Assembly: GCA_003161435.1 (NCBI GenBank)
Contig: PMOS01000028.1
Span: forward strand, 1 to 40,364
Direction of reading: 5' to 3'
Source: Vulcanimicrobiota bacterium
GTDB taxonomy: Bacteria > Vulcanimicrobiota > Vulcanimicrobiia > Vulcanimicrobiales > Vulcanimicrobiaceae
Length of the DNA: 40,364 nt
The translations under genes were made by a program, and so were the position numbers. The notes under the pieces were generated by a model. It was given only the letters and a program-made list of their open reading frames with translations. It was not told the DNA's origin and made no database searches. The first letter of the stretch is position 1. The number at the start of each line of letters is the position of its first letter. Shown piece by piece: positions 17,164 through 25,625 of this stretch.

Positions 17164-17671
17164 GCGCGGGATTCGGCGCAGGATCGAGCGATGACGGCGT
17201 CACCGGGATCGCGGTACGGCGTGGGCGCGGGATGCCGCTGTCGACGGCGCGCGGCGGCGCCGAGGTCGGTTCGGGCGTGAAGACGGTCGTCGGCGCAACC
17301 TGCGGCGCGTTCGGGTCGAACGGCGGCAGCGTGCGCAGCAGGATCGGTCCGTCGAACGCCAGCGCGAGCGTCTTCGTGCGGGCGTCCCACGCGACGTGCT
17401 CCGCGCCCAGGCACCGTGCGAGCGGTGCCAACTCCACCAACTCGAGCGCAGCGTCGACCGCGCGCGCAACGCATGTTCGGTCGCGGCGCGTCACGGTGAG
17501 CGTTCCGTCGGCTGCGACGTCGATGCGATCGGAGAAACGCGCGATGAGCGCCGCCGGACCGACCACGCGCCCGGCGCGCAGCGACGCGGGCGGCACGCTG
17601 GGAACGAACGTGCCGTTCACCACGACGATCACGAGTGCGCCGAGTGCGACCGGCAGGTAAACCGGCGTCAC
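17144..17671 (-). CDS. Anchored stalk-domain (copper amine oxidase N-like) protein
   Basis: A 175-aa protein with an N-terminal hydrophobic helix (YLPVALGALVIVVVNG), then a segment resembling the copper-amine-oxidase N-terminal/stalk domain: SLRAGRVVGPAALIARFSDRIDV, TLTVTRRDRTCVARAV and LGAEHVAWDARTKTLALAF. The C-terminal 50 residues are Pro/Thr-rich and probably disordered. Such domains are non-catalytic surface modules. The start is GTG at 17671, which makes the 5' end overlap the divergent YihY gene by 37 nt; one of the two genes may start later. Confidence 0.65.
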   Translation of the reverse strand: MTPVYLPVALGALVIVVVNGTFVPSVPPASLRAGRVVGPAALIARFSDRIDVAADGTLTVTRRDRTCVARAVDAALELVELAPLARCLGAEHVAWDARTKTLALAFDGPILLRTLPPFDPNAPQVAPTTVFTPEPTSAPPRAVDSGIPRPRRTAIPVTPSSLDPAPNPALTGPSP

Positions 17672-18492
17672 GCCTGGCCCGCGTCTTTCGCGCGGCGGGG
17701 CTGCGTTTCTCCGCCGAGGGCGCGCCGTTCATGGCCCAATCGATCGCCTTCACCGCACTGTTCGCGCTCGTTCCGCTTTCGATTGTCGCGGTCGCGATGC
17801 TCGCGTTCATCTACGGAACCACCGATGGGATGGAACGCGCCAACCAGGCGATCCAAATCTACGTTCCGGCGCTCGGTGATCTGGTTTCGAATAACCTCGC
17901 GGCGATCGTGCGCTACCGCGGCTTCAGCGGTGCAGTCGGCCTGATCGGGCTCATCTGGTCGGGGAAGAATCTGTTTCAAGCGCTTACGTACGCGTTGAAC
18001 CGATCGCTGGGCATCACACGCTTTCGGCACATCGTGTGGGACGTCGCGATCGCGCTCGTGCTGGTTCCGTTCGCGGGCGTCGTCCTGATCATCGCCACCG
18101 TGCTGCCGATCATCATCACCTTGATCGTGCAGTTCGCCGGGCTCGAATACCTGCGCTGGGCTCCGCAGATCGCATCGTACGCCGGCTCGGGGCTGCTGGT
18201 CTTTCTCGTCTCGGCGTTCCTGTACGCGTACCTCCCCAACCGGCGGCCCCGTTGGGGTTCGGTGATCCCTGGCGCGCTGACGTGCGCGGTCGGCTACTCG
18301 CTTGCCCAGATCGCGTTCGCGGTCTATACGACGTACGCGGCCTACGCGTTCCAAATCTACGGAGCGCTGTCGGCGCTGTGGGTGCTGCTGCTCTGGCTGG
18401 ACTTGATCGGCGTGGTCTTTCTGTTCGGCGCGCACGTCAGCGCAGCGTGGGAAAGGGACGTCGACAGCGCCGCCTTGCCGCTCGCCTCGTAA
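17635..18492 (+). CDS. YihY/BrkB family inner-membrane protein
   Basis: A 285-aa integral membrane protein with six hydrophobic segments. Family features: a cytosolic N-terminus with FSAEGAPFMAQSIAFTALFALVPLSIVAVAML, the WSGKNLFQALTYALNRSLGI segment in the place of the usual W-x-S-G-x-F-A-A-L motif, and the late LPNRRPRWGSVIPGALTCAVGY and WVLLLWLDLIGVVFLFGAHVSAAW blocks. Once misannotated as RNase BN; real function unclear, with transport or envelope roles proposed. The GTG start at 17635 is uncertain because it overlaps the divergent neighbour. Confidence 0.88.
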   Translation: MRRVRPAGKPASRLARVFRAAGLRFSAEGAPFMAQSIAFTALFALVPLSIVAVAMLAFIYGTTDGMERANQAIQIYVPALGDLVSNNLAAIVRYRGFSGAVGLIGLIWSGKNLFQALTYALNRSLGITRFRHIVWDVAIALVLVPFAGVVLIIATVLPIIITLIVQFAGLEYLRWAPQIASYAGSGLLVFLVSAFLYAYLPNRRPRWGSVIPGALTCAVGYSLAQIAFAVYTTYAAYAFQIYGALSALWVLLLWLDLIGVVFLFGAHVSAAWERDVDSAALPLAS

Positions 18493-18525
18493 GGGATCGC
18501 TCCGGCGCCGCACGAACGCCCGCTC

Positions 18526-19614
18526 GTGCGTCGCTTCCTCGTGCTCGCCCTCATCGCGTTTTTCGGGCTCCCGCTTCTCGCCGCGACGCCGCCGTCTGCG
18601 CTGGTTGCCAAGCCGAACGTGATCGTCTACCCGTTCGTGCCGACCGGTTCCAGCGTCGACCGCGAGGCCGGCTCGCGTCTGGCGACGATCCTCGCCCAGC
18701 AGATGGCCGAAACCGGGCGGGTGAAGGTGATCCCCCCGCCGCCGGGGACCGAACGCGCCGACTATCTCAAAGTCGCGCTCGCCAACAACGCCGACTATTA
18801 CGTGACGGGCTACATCACACCGCTGGGCGACGCCGTCGCCGTCGTCGAGCAAGTGGTCAGCACGACCACCGGGATCGTGGTGTTCAGCCAAACGGCCCAG
18901 ATCACGACCTACAGCGACGCCGCGAACCAAGGCACCGATCTCGGAACGGCGATCGCAATCCATGCGAACCGCAACTACGCGGCCATCGGTACCGCGCCGC
19001 CGCAAGCGAGCCCCACGCCGGCATCGAGCTCGGGCCCGCAAGCCAACTTGACGAATCTCCTCAACCGGCGCAAGGGCAAGAAGAACGCCGCGACGCCGGC
19101 CCCCAAGCCGGCCCTCGTTGCCACTGCCGCCCCGGCCGCCGCCTTGACCAACGTCACGAGCCCGCCGACTGCCGCACCCGCGACCATCCCCACGACCGCA
19201 CCGCCGCCGAAGACCGTCGCAGCAGCCGCAGTCGCAGCAGCGGACTACGTCGTCGTCCCGATCGGCGGCAGCGCCGACGCGGCGCTGCGCGAGCGGGCGA
19301 CGCAGCGCATCGTCGACCGGGTCCACGGCGAACGCAGCGACAGCGCGCGCGCCATCTGCGCCGCGCACGCGGTGCGCGCGATTTTCTCGGGTGGGCTGAG
19401 CTTCCAACCCGTAGCCCAGTCCGGGGGCAGCGCAACGCTCAACCTCACCGCGAGCAGCTGCAGCGGAAAAACGCTCTGGCGCGAGACGCACGTCAGCGTC
19501 GGCGGGGGCGCGCAAGGCCAGCAGATCGCGGTCGACGGCGCCGTCGACGCCGCAATCGCCGCCTACCTCAACCCACCGAAGAAACGCCGCCTGTTCCCAA
19601 AGGCCGGCGGCTAG
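18526..19614 (+). CDS. Exported CsgG/FlgO-like hypothetical protein
   Basis: A 362-aa exported protein with signal peptide MRRFLVLALIAFFGLPLLAA. Residues 28-150 (NVIVYPFVPTG, then RLATILAQQMAETGRVKVI, NADYYVTGYITPLGDAVAVVEQV) follow the alternating pattern of the CsgG/FlgO/TolB-N fold, in which a periplasmic ABC-like domain senses or nucleates an outer-membrane complex. A low-complexity Ala/Pro/Thr linker (about 155-235) leads to a second, shorter alpha/beta domain with two cysteines (AICAAHAV, TASSCSGK) that could pair. No lipobox. Starts with GTG, 33 nt after the YihY gene; convergent with rimM. Function unknown. Confidence 0.65.
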   Translation: MRRFLVLALIAFFGLPLLAATPPSALVAKPNVIVYPFVPTGSSVDREAGSRLATILAQQMAETGRVKVIPPPPGTERADYLKVALANNADYYVTGYITPLGDAVAVVEQVVSTTTGIVVFSQTAQITTYSDAANQGTDLGTAIAIHANRNYAAIGTAPPQASPTPASSSGPQANLTNLLNRRKGKKNAATPAPKPALVATAAPAAALTNVTSPPTAAPATIPTTAPPPKTVAAAAVAAADYVVVPIGGSADAALRERATQRIVDRVHGERSDSARAICAAHAVRAIFSGGLSFQPVAQSGGSATLNLTASSCSGKTLWRETHVSVGGGAQGQQIAVDGAVDAAIAAYLNPPKKRRLFPKAGG

Positions 19615-19617
19615 CCG

Positions 19618-20139
19618 CTACGCCTCGTCGGCCTGACTCGGATCGAGCAAACCCGGCGGCAGATCGACGGTTATCCGCCGCGCACCAACGTCGATGCCAC
19701 GCACGAACGCGCGCACCAACGGCACCATCGCACGGCTCGGCCCGATCAACAGAACATCCTGCGCCGGATAGTGCTCGACCGCAACGACGTCGCCCAGCAC
19801 AATCCCCGTAACGTCGACCAACGCGCACCCGACCAAATCGTCGTCGAAATACTCGCCCTCACCCAGCGCAACCGCAGCGCGATCGACGAACAGCGCAGCA
19901 CCGACGAGCAACTGCGCAGCATCCGCATCGTCGACGCCTTCGAACGCGAGCAGCGGCCGTCCCTGGTGCCGCCGCAACGCCCGCACCCGCAGCCCGCGCG
20001 ACGTTCCGTCGCCGAGCTCCGCGCGCACGTCCACCCCTGCCGCCAGCGAATCCTCGCCGATACGGCTAGGCGCGACCTTCAGCTCGCCGCGCAACCCAAA
20101 CACGCCGGCCACCCGGCCGGCGTTTGCCTCACTCGGCAG
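19618..20139 (-). CDS. rimM: Ribosome maturation factor RimM
   Basis: 16S rRNA processing factor that helps 30S head assembly by binding S19. Seen: N-terminal barrel NAGRVAGVFGLRGELKVAPSR, the middle LRVRALRRHQGRPLLAFEGVDDADAAQLLVGAALFVDR, then the PRC-barrel half with EYFDDDLVGCALVDVTGIVLGDVVAVEHYPAQDVLLI and a C-terminal ITVDLPPGLLD, the standard RimM ending. Start uncertain: homology needs residues before the GTG at 20112, and the only nearby in-frame choices are an unusual CTG at 20139 (used here) or an ATG at 20193 deep inside the KH gene. It overlaps the KH gene stop. The usual followers trmD and rplS are not present; a convergent exported gene lies downstream instead. Confidence 0.85.
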   Translation of the reverse strand: MPSEANAGRVAGVFGLRGELKVAPSRIGEDSLAAGVDVRAELGDGTSRGLRVRALRRHQGRPLLAFEGVDDADAAQLLVGAALFVDRAAVALGEGEYFDDDLVGCALVDVTGIVLGDVVAVEHYPAQDVLLIGPSRAMVPLVRAFVRGIDVGARRITVDLPPGLLDPSQADEA

Positions 20140-20728
20140 TCGCTTCGTCGTCCCCGGGATCCACCGAGCCGGCAACGTCCGCGTCGCCCGCATGCTCGGC
20201 TTCCGCTTCGAGCTCTTCGTCCTCGAACGAGATGATATCGATGCTGATCCGTCCTTCGGCGCTCGCGCGAACCAGCGTGCGCAACGCCTGCGCAACGCGC
20301 CCGCTACGACCGATCACCTTGCCGAGATCCTCGTGCTCGACGACGAGCTCGACAACCGGACCCTTCTCGGTCTCGACCTCTTCGACGAGCACCTGCTCCG
20401 GCCGCGACACGAGCTTGCGCGCCAGAAACTTGAGCAGATCCATCGCACGCTGCTGTGCAACCGCCGGATCGGCAGTCTTGCGAGCGCCACGATCGGCACC
20501 GTACTCGCGCCTTGGCCGCCGCTCAGCGTCACCGGTCGCAGCTCCGCCGCCGGTGCGATTCCGGTCGTTCCGCGGCCCACGCCGCGGCCGTTCGTCCTCA
20601 GGTTCGATGTCATCGTGAGAAGCCTCATCCGACGCGATGCGCCGCGCACCAAGCGTCGAAGTACGCTCTTCGTCCGGCGCCTTGTCCTCATCGCCGAACA
20701 GACCGAATTCGTCGTCGAAGGCGCTCAT
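20129..20728 (-). CDS. KH-domain RNA-binding protein (KhpA-like) with acidic/basic extension
   Basis: RNA-binding protein of the KhpA (YlqC) family, normally about 76 aa, here 199 aa. The KH core spans about residues 95-170 (LLKFLARKLVSRPEQVLVEE, then VVEHEDLGKVIGRSGRVAQALRTLV with the GKVIGRSG RNA-binding loop). In front is a 90-residue extension that looks disordered: an acidic start (FDDEFGLFGDEDKAPDEE) then an Arg-rich stretch (RPRRGPRNDRNRTGG). Behind is another acidic tail (EDEELEAEAEHAGDADVAG). The KH core sits between rpsP and rimM exactly as khpA does in many bacteria. The extensions are the unusual part. Confidence 0.88.
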   Translation of the reverse strand: MSAFDDEFGLFGDEDKAPDEERTSTLGARRIASDEASHDDIEPEDERPRRGPRNDRNRTGGGAATGDAERRPRREYGADRGARKTADPAVAQQRAMDLLKFLARKLVSRPEQVLVEEVETEKGPVVELVVEHEDLGKVIGRSGRVAQALRTLVRASAEGRISIDIISFEDEELEAEAEHAGDADVAGSVDPGDDEATAE

Positions 20729-20758
20729 CGGCGGCGTCCGCCAGGTAAGCTCACGGCG

Positions 20759-21049
20759 TTACTCCTTCTTACCCTTGGGCGCACGCTTGGTTTCCGGAAT
20801 GAACCCGCGCTCGACGAGCCCGAGCTCCGCAAACAAACGGCGCACCGGATCCGAAGGCTGCGCGCCCTTGGCGAGCCACTGCTTCGCCTTCTCCTGATCC
20901 ACGACGAGCGTCTTGGGCTCCGTCCGCGGATTGTAATGACCCAAAATCTCGAGGAAACGCCCATCCCGCGGCGACTTCGCATCCGCCACCACAAAACGAT
21001 ACGTCGGCTGTTTCTTAGCGCCCATGCGCCGCAATCTGATCTTAACCAT
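20759..21049 (-). CDS. rpsP: 30S ribosomal protein S16
   Basis: A 96-aa component of the 30S subunit needed for early assembly of the 5' domain of 16S rRNA. Begins with the typical [41 protein letters not shown], which is nearly diagnostic for bS16, and ends in a basic tail. First of three ribosome/RNA genes (rpsP, KH protein, rimM), 30 nt before the KH gene. It is separated from ffh by a 220-nt spacer containing a nested palindrome. Confidence 0.97.
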   Translation of the reverse strand: MVKIRLRRMGAKKQPTYRFVVADAKSPRDGRFLEILGHYNPRTEPKTLVVDQEKAKQWLAKGAQPSDPVRRLFAELGLVERGFIPETKRAPKGKKE

Positions 21050-21124
21050 GTCGACTTTCTAGGGATTCCCACTCATCCATTGAGAGGGATTGAGGTAGTT
21101 CACGTCTTTTGCTCGCATCATGCC

Positions 21125-21274
21125 GTGACGGCTGTGCGGCATAGTGCTTCGCAGGGGCGTTCGCGGAGGAGCGGAGCCAGGATGGCGGGAGCGACGGAGC
21201 GACCGAGTGTGGTTCTGCGTAGGAGACGCAGAACCACACGTCCCCGGCGAAACACTATGCCGCACGGCCGTCAC
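21125..21274. repeat. 150-bp nested palindromic element between ffh and rpsP
   Basis: The outer inverted repeat is 22 bp at each end (21125-21146 and 21253-21274) with one mismatch, and similarity continues inward another 12-18 bp with a few changes. At the centre is a perfect 14-bp stem (21207-21220 with 21226-21239) closed by a 5-nt AGGAG loop. The right arm covers the ffh stop codon (21271-21273). The architecture suggests a small non-autonomous mobile palindrome or a large RNA hairpin with terminator or processing function; there is no T-run after the central stem. Confidence 0.75.
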
Positions 21275-22602
21275 CGCCCCAATCCCATAGGCAGCTTCGG
21301 AAAACGCCCCTTCTTCATACCGCCCAGTGACTTCATCATTTGCCGCGAAGACTCGAACTGCTTTACGAGCCGATTGACGTCCGCCACCTGCGTCCCGCTA
21401 CCGAGCGAGATGCGCTTGCGCCGCGAACCGTTGAGGATCTCCGGTCGCTCGCGTTCGCGCCGCGTCATGGAGCAGATGATCGCCTCGACCTTCGAGATGT
21501 CTTTCTCGTCGATGCTGATGTCTTTCGGCAGCGCCTTCGAGAGCCCCGGGATCATCTTCACGATGTCCGTCATCGAGCCCATCTTGCGAACCTGGCGCAG
21601 CTGATCCAAGAAGTCGTCGAGCGTGAACTGCGATTTGCGCAGCTTCTTCGCGAGATCTTCGGCCTGCTGCTCGGAGTAGACGTTCTGCGTCTTCTCGATG
21701 AGGGTGAGCATGTCGCCCATCCCGAGAATCCGCTGCGCCAAGCGATCCGGATAGAACGGTTCGAGCGCGGTGATCTTCTCGCCGACGCCGACGAACTTGA
21801 TCGGCGCGCCCGTGACGCGGTGAATCGAGAGCGCAGCGCCGCCGCGAGCGTCGCCGTCCATCTTGGTCAGAATCACGCCGGTGATGCCGAGCCGGTCGTT
21901 GAAGACTTTGGCGACGTTGACGGCTTCTTGTCCGGCCATCGCGTCGGCGACGAACAGAATCTCGGTCGGCTTGACCGCAGCCTTGATCCGCTCGAGCTCT
22001 TCCATGAGCCGGTCGTCGATCTGGAGCCTGCCGGCAGTGTCGATGATGACGGTTGGGATGCCGAGACGCCGCGCTTCGGCGACGCCGTCGCGCGCGATCT
22101 TTACCGGGTCGCCCTGGCCCTCGTCGAAGACCGGGAGATCGATCTGCTTGCCGAGCGTCTTGAGCTGGTCGATCGCGGCCGGACGATAGACGTCGGCCGC
22201 GACGAGCAGCGTGCGGCGCCCTTGCTCTTTGAGGCGCAGCGCGAGCTTTCCGGCGTGCGTCGTCTTGCCCGAACCTTGCAGCCCGACCAGGACGTACACG
22301 GTCGGCGGCGCGTCGCTGTAGGTCAGTCGCGCCGCGGCGCCGCCCATGAGCTCGACGAGCTCGTCGTAGACGAGCTTGACGACGCTTTGCGCCGGCGTCA
22401 GCGAGGTGAGGACGTCCGAACCGACGGCCTTCTCTTTGATCCGGTTGACGAACTCTTTCGCGACCGGGAGCGCGACGTCGGCTTCGAGCAACGCGACGCG
22501 GACTTCGCGCAATACTTCGCCGACGTCCGACTCGGAGAGTCGGCCGCGATTTGCCAGCCGGTCGAAGATCGCGCCTAAGCGCTCGGAAAGAGCTTCTAAC
22601 AC
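21271..22602 (-). CDS. ffh: Signal recognition particle protein Ffh
   Basis: SRP GTPase (443 aa) that with 4.5S RNA targets nascent membrane proteins to FtsY. Seen: N domain (1-90), G domain with P-loop GLQGSGKTTHAGKLA, the DTAGR motif in IIDTAGRLQID, TKMDGDARGGAALS, and the closing GVGEKITALEPF. The Met-rich M domain runs from about 300, with MGSMTDIVKMIPGLSK, ICSMTRRER and the RNA-binding SRRKRISLGSGTQVADVNRLVKQF region. It starts with GTG directly against the acpP stop. Its last codons and stop lie in the arm of the palindromic element. Confidence 0.97.
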   Translation of the reverse strand: MLEALSERLGAIFDRLANRGRLSESDVGEVLREVRVALLEADVALPVAKEFVNRIKEKAVGSDVLTSLTPAQSVVKLVYDELVELMGGAAARLTYSDAPPTVYVLVGLQGSGKTTHAGKLALRLKEQGRRTLLVAADVYRPAAIDQLKTLGKQIDLPVFDEGQGDPVKIARDGVAEARRLGIPTVIIDTAGRLQIDDRLMEELERIKAAVKPTEILFVADAMAGQEAVNVAKVFNDRLGITGVILTKMDGDARGGAALSIHRVTGAPIKFVGVGEKITALEPFYPDRLAQRILGMGDMLTLIEKTQNVYSEQQAEDLAKKLRKSQFTLDDFLDQLRQVRKMGSMTDIVKMIPGLSKALPKDISIDEKDISKVEAIICSMTRRERERPEILNGSRRKRISLGSGTQVADVNRLVKQFESSRQMMKSLGGMKKGRFPKLPMGLGR

Positions 22603-22851
22603 TTATCCCTTGGCGGCGTCGACGGCGTCGATCTTCTGGACCGCGTCGCCCACGGTCTTGATCTTTTCTGCCTCTTCGTCGGGGATGTCGATACCGAACT
22701 CGGTCTCGAACGCCATGACGAGCTCGACCTGATCGAGCGAGTCCGCGCCGAGGTCGTCCGTGATCGACGCCTCCGGCGTGACCTCGTTCTCCTCGACACC
22801 GAGCTGTTCGACGATGATCTTCTTGACGCGATCGAAAGTGTCAGCGGCCAT
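22603..22851 (-). CDS. acpP: Acyl carrier protein
   Basis: An 82-aa acidic carrier of fatty-acid intermediates. The phosphopantetheine attachment Ser is in [31 protein letters not shown], the canonical ACP signature. It follows fabG by 34 nt and abuts ffh without a gap, so fatty-acid and SRP genes share a transcript here. Confidence 0.97.
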   Translation of the reverse strand: MAADTFDRVKKIIVEQLGVEENEVTPEASITDDLGADSLDQVELVMAFETEFGIDIPDEEAEKIKTVGDAVQKIDAVDAAKG

Positions 22852-22885
22852 GGTGCTGGTCAGTCTCCTGTGGTCGAGAGCGAAG

Positions 22886-23626
22886 CTACATCAGGAAGCC
22901 GCCGTCCACCACCAGCGTTTGGCCGGTGACGTAGCGGGCGGCGTCGGAGGCAAGAAAGGTGACAACGGGGGCGACGTCTTGGGGCGTTCCCGCGCGCCCG
23001 AGCGCGATCGTGTTCAGGTAATGTTCGCGGGCGGGACCCGGCATCTCCGAGGTCATCGCCGTTTCGATGAGTCCCGGCGCAACCGCGTTTACCCGGATGT
23101 TACGGGACCCGAGTTCTTTCGCGAGCGACTTGGCCAGACCAAGCAGGCCCGCCTTGGTCGCCGCGTAGGCGCTCTGGCCGGGGTTGCCGGCCAGCCCCAC
23201 GATCGAGGAAACCAGGACGATCGATCCGGCGCGCTGTTTCATCATCGGCTTGGCGACCGAGGCGCAGAGGTAGAACGCCGACTTGAGGTTCACGTCGATG
23301 AGCCGATCGAGATCGGCGCTGCGGAAGCGCAGGATCAGGCCGTCCTTTGCTTGGCCGGCGTTTGCGACCGCAATGTCGATCCGGCCGTGCTGCGCCAGGA
23401 CCTCGGCGATTGCGCCGTTGACATCGGACTCGCTCGCGACGTCGGCGACGTGCGTGCTCACTGCGGCGTCGGGATTCGCGCTGCGGCACGCCGCCTGCGT
23501 CTCGGCGAGCGCGAGCTCGTCACGGCCGCAAAGCGCGACGCCGGCGCCGTTGGTGGCGAGATCGATCGCGATCGCGCGCCCGATCCCACGGCTCGCACCG
23601 GTGATGACGGCAACTTTGCCGATCAT
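22886..23626 (-). CDS. fabG: 3-oxoacyl-ACP reductase FabG
   Basis: NADPH-dependent short-chain dehydrogenase (246 aa) for the first reduction in fatty-acid elongation. Seen: [12 protein letters not shown] cofactor loop, VANAGQ, catalytic Ser in [15 protein letters not shown], and the YAATK pair (Tyr and Lys), with the C-terminal [14 protein letters not shown] that is typical of FabG. ATG at 23626 overlaps the fabD stop (ATGA), which excludes the longer frame running into fabD. Confidence 0.96.
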   Translation of the reverse strand: MIGKVAVITGASRGIGRAIAIDLATNGAGVALCGRDELALAETQAACRSANPDAAVSTHVADVASESDVNGAIAEVLAQHGRIDIAVANAGQAKDGLILRFRSADLDRLIDVNLKSAFYLCASVAKPMMKQRAGSIVLVSSIVGLAGNPGQSAYAATKAGLLGLAKSLAKELGSRNIRVNAVAPGLIETAMTSEMPGPAREHYLNTIALGRAGTPQDVAPVVTFLASDAARYVTGQTLVVDGGFLM

Positions 23627-24582
23627 CCGGTGCGCAGCTTGTCGCCCGCGCCCGCGAGCTGCGCGCGCAGTTGCTCGACGCCGGCGGGATCGGAGACGGT
23701 GATCGCCTTGGGTGCGCCCGCGATCCGCTTGAACATCGGAGCGAGCACCGGCGACGCACCGAACTCGACGATCAAATCCAATCCCATCGCGACCACCGCC
23801 ACGGCGGTATCGTGCCACAGCACCTCGTCGGTGACCGAGCGGATGAGGTTCGTCTTGATCTGCTCGACGTCGGTGTACGGTTTCGCATCGACGTTCGATA
23901 TCACCGTGAAACGCGGCAGCAACACGGTCGTCGCGGCGACGTGCGGCGCAAATTCTTCGCGGGCAGGATCCATCAACGCACTGTGCCACGCGCCGCTCAC
24001 GTTGAGCGGCACGACGCGCTTCGCTCCGGCTTCGACGGCGAGCTCGCCGGCGACGCGCACCGCGGCGGCGTCACCGCTGATGACGATCTGACCGGGAGCG
24101 TTGAAGTTCGCGAGTTGCACGCGGCCGGCGCCGCGCTCGACGGCTTGGGCGACCACGGCGCGCAATGCGTCGGGATCGAGCCCGAGCACCGCCGCCATCG
24201 CGCCGGGCGTCTGCGCCGCCGCGCGCTGCATCGCCAAACCGCGCTGGTTCACCAGACCCAGCGCTGCCTCGTACGTCAGCGAACCTGCGAGCGTGAGCGA
24301 GCAATACTCGCCGAACGAGTGTCCGGCGCTCACCGGGGGCGAGAGCGCGACGCCGACCGCCTTCGCGAGCGCGACGTTTGTGACGAAGATGGCGGGCTGC
24401 GCGTAGCGCGTCTCGCGCAGGCGTTCCTCGGGACCCTGCTCGCACAGGTTGAGCAGATCGTAGCCGAGATGGGTCTTCGCGGCGACGAAGCACGCGTTCG
24501 CGGCCGGATACGCGCGAGCGACGTCGACGCCCATCCCGAGCGCCTGCGAACCCTGTCCCGGAAAAACGACGCCGACGCGCAT
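23623..24582 (-). CDS. fabD: Malonyl-CoA:ACP transacylase FabD
   Basis: Transfers malonyl from CoA to ACP (319 aa). Seen: FPGQGSQALGMG at the start, active-site Ser in SAGHSFGEYCSL, the catalytic His in GAWHSALM, the Arg that binds the malonyl carboxylate in NQRGLAMQ, and a late ALEP-like VEFGASPVLAPM. It begins 19 nt after the fabH stop and overlaps fabG by 4 nt. Confidence 0.96.
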   Translation of the reverse strand: MRVGVVFPGQGSQALGMGVDVARAYPAANACFVAAKTHLGYDLLNLCEQGPEERLRETRYAQPAIFVTNVALAKAVGVALSPPVSAGHSFGEYCSLTLAGSLTYEAALGLVNQRGLAMQRAAAQTPGAMAAVLGLDPDALRAVVAQAVERGAGRVQLANFNAPGQIVISGDAAAVRVAGELAVEAGAKRVVPLNVSGAWHSALMDPAREEFAPHVAATTVLLPRFTVISNVDAKPYTDVEQIKTNLIRSVTDEVLWHDTAVAVVAMGLDLIVEFGASPVLAPMFKRIAGAPKAITVSDPAGVEQLRAQLAGAGDKLRTG

Positions 24583-24601
24583 CAGCGGCGCAACCCTGCG
24601 G

Positions 24602-25615
24602 TCACGGGATCTTCCCGTTGGTGCTCATGTGCCAGCGCCACGCGACCGCGCCCCAGCTCAAGCCGGCTCCGAAACCGACGAACAGGATGACGTCGCCGTC
24701 TTTGAGCTTCCCGGCAGCCGAAGCTTCGGAGAGCGCCATCGGAATCGACGCGGCACTGGTGTTGCCGTAGCGGTCGATGTTGACGATGACGCGCTCGGTC
24801 GGCATCTCCAAGTGCTTGGCGGCGGCATCGATGATGCGGCGATTCGCTTGGTGCGGGATCAACCACGTAATGTCGTCGGCCGTGATGCCGGCGCGGCTGA
24901 GCGCAACGTTCGTCGCCGCGATCATCTTGGTGACCGCGAAACGGAACACTTCGCGCCCGTTCATCACGATCGTATTGCGGCGCTGCTCGACGTCGTCCGG
25001 TGTGATCGGCGGGCCGGCTGTGCCGCTCAGCGGAAGATACAAGTTCTCGGGATTGGAACCGTCGGCACCCAGCTCGGCGGCGAGAAAGCAATCCACGTCG
25101 CTCGCTTCGAGAACGGCCGCACCGGCGCCGTCGCCGAACAGGATCGCCGTCGAGCGGTCCTTGTAGTTGACCAGCCGGGTGAGCTCCTCCGCGCCGACCA
25201 ACAGGACGCGTTTGAAAACGCCGGTTCGAATCAGACTGGCGGCGACCGTCAAACCGTAAATGAAGCCGCTGCAGGCGATCTCTATGTCGAACGCCGGCTT
25301 TCCGCTGATCCCCAGCTTCGCACCCAGGATGCAAGCGGTGGCGGGGAACGCGTAGTCAGGCGTGACCGTCGCGACGATCAGACAATCGAGGTCGGCCGCC
25401 TCGCGGCCGGCATTCGCCAGCGCGTTGAGCGCCGCGCGGTACGCGATGGCGCTGGTCGGCTCATCGGCGGCGGCGACGTGCCGCTCTTTCATCCCGGTGC
25501 GCGTGGTGATCCACTCGTCCGACGTGTCGAGCATCCGCTCGAGGTCGGCGTTCGTGAGAACCCCCGTGGGCACGTAGTGCCCGACGCCCGCGATGCGGAC
25601 CCCGGTCTGGTGCAA
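24602..25615 (-). CDS. fabH: 3-oxoacyl-ACP synthase III FabH
   Basis: Initiating condensing enzyme of fatty-acid synthesis (337 aa). The catalytic triad is visible: Cys in DIEIACSGFIYGL, His in WLIPHQANRRI and Asn in DRYGNTSAASIPMAL. The N-terminus has the usual VRIAGVGHYVPTGVLTN and the TRTGMKERHVA block. Start is TTG at 25615. In many genomes plsX lies between rpmF and fabH; here only 10 nt separate the fabH start from the rpmF stop, so plsX has moved or been lost from this locus. Confidence 0.96.
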   Translation of the reverse strand: MHQTGVRIAGVGHYVPTGVLTNADLERMLDTSDEWITTRTGMKERHVAAADEPTSAIAYRAALNALANAGREAADLDCLIVATVTPDYAFPATACILGAKLGISGKPAFDIEIACSGFIYGLTVAASLIRTGVFKRVLLVGAEELTRLVNYKDRSTAILFGDGAGAAVLEASDVDCFLAAELGADGSNPENLYLPLSGTAGPPITPDDVEQRRNTIVMNGREVFRFAVTKMIAATNVALSRAGITADDITWLIPHQANRRIIDAAAKHLEMPTERVIVNIDRYGNTSAASIPMALSEASAAGKLKDGDVILFVGFGAGLSWGAVAWRWHMSTNGKIP

Positions 25616-25625
25616 TCGCTAGTCG

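Noticed and set aside
17668..19515. A 615-codon minus-strand frame and the 591-codon plus frame at 18036-19811
   Set aside because: Both are low-complexity, Arg-rich shadows of the YihY and exported protein genes; no motif supports them.
20192..22578. Long plus-strand frames (20192-21604 and 21340-22578) opposite KH, rpsP and ffh
   Set aside because: Antisense to conserved housekeeping genes; composition only.
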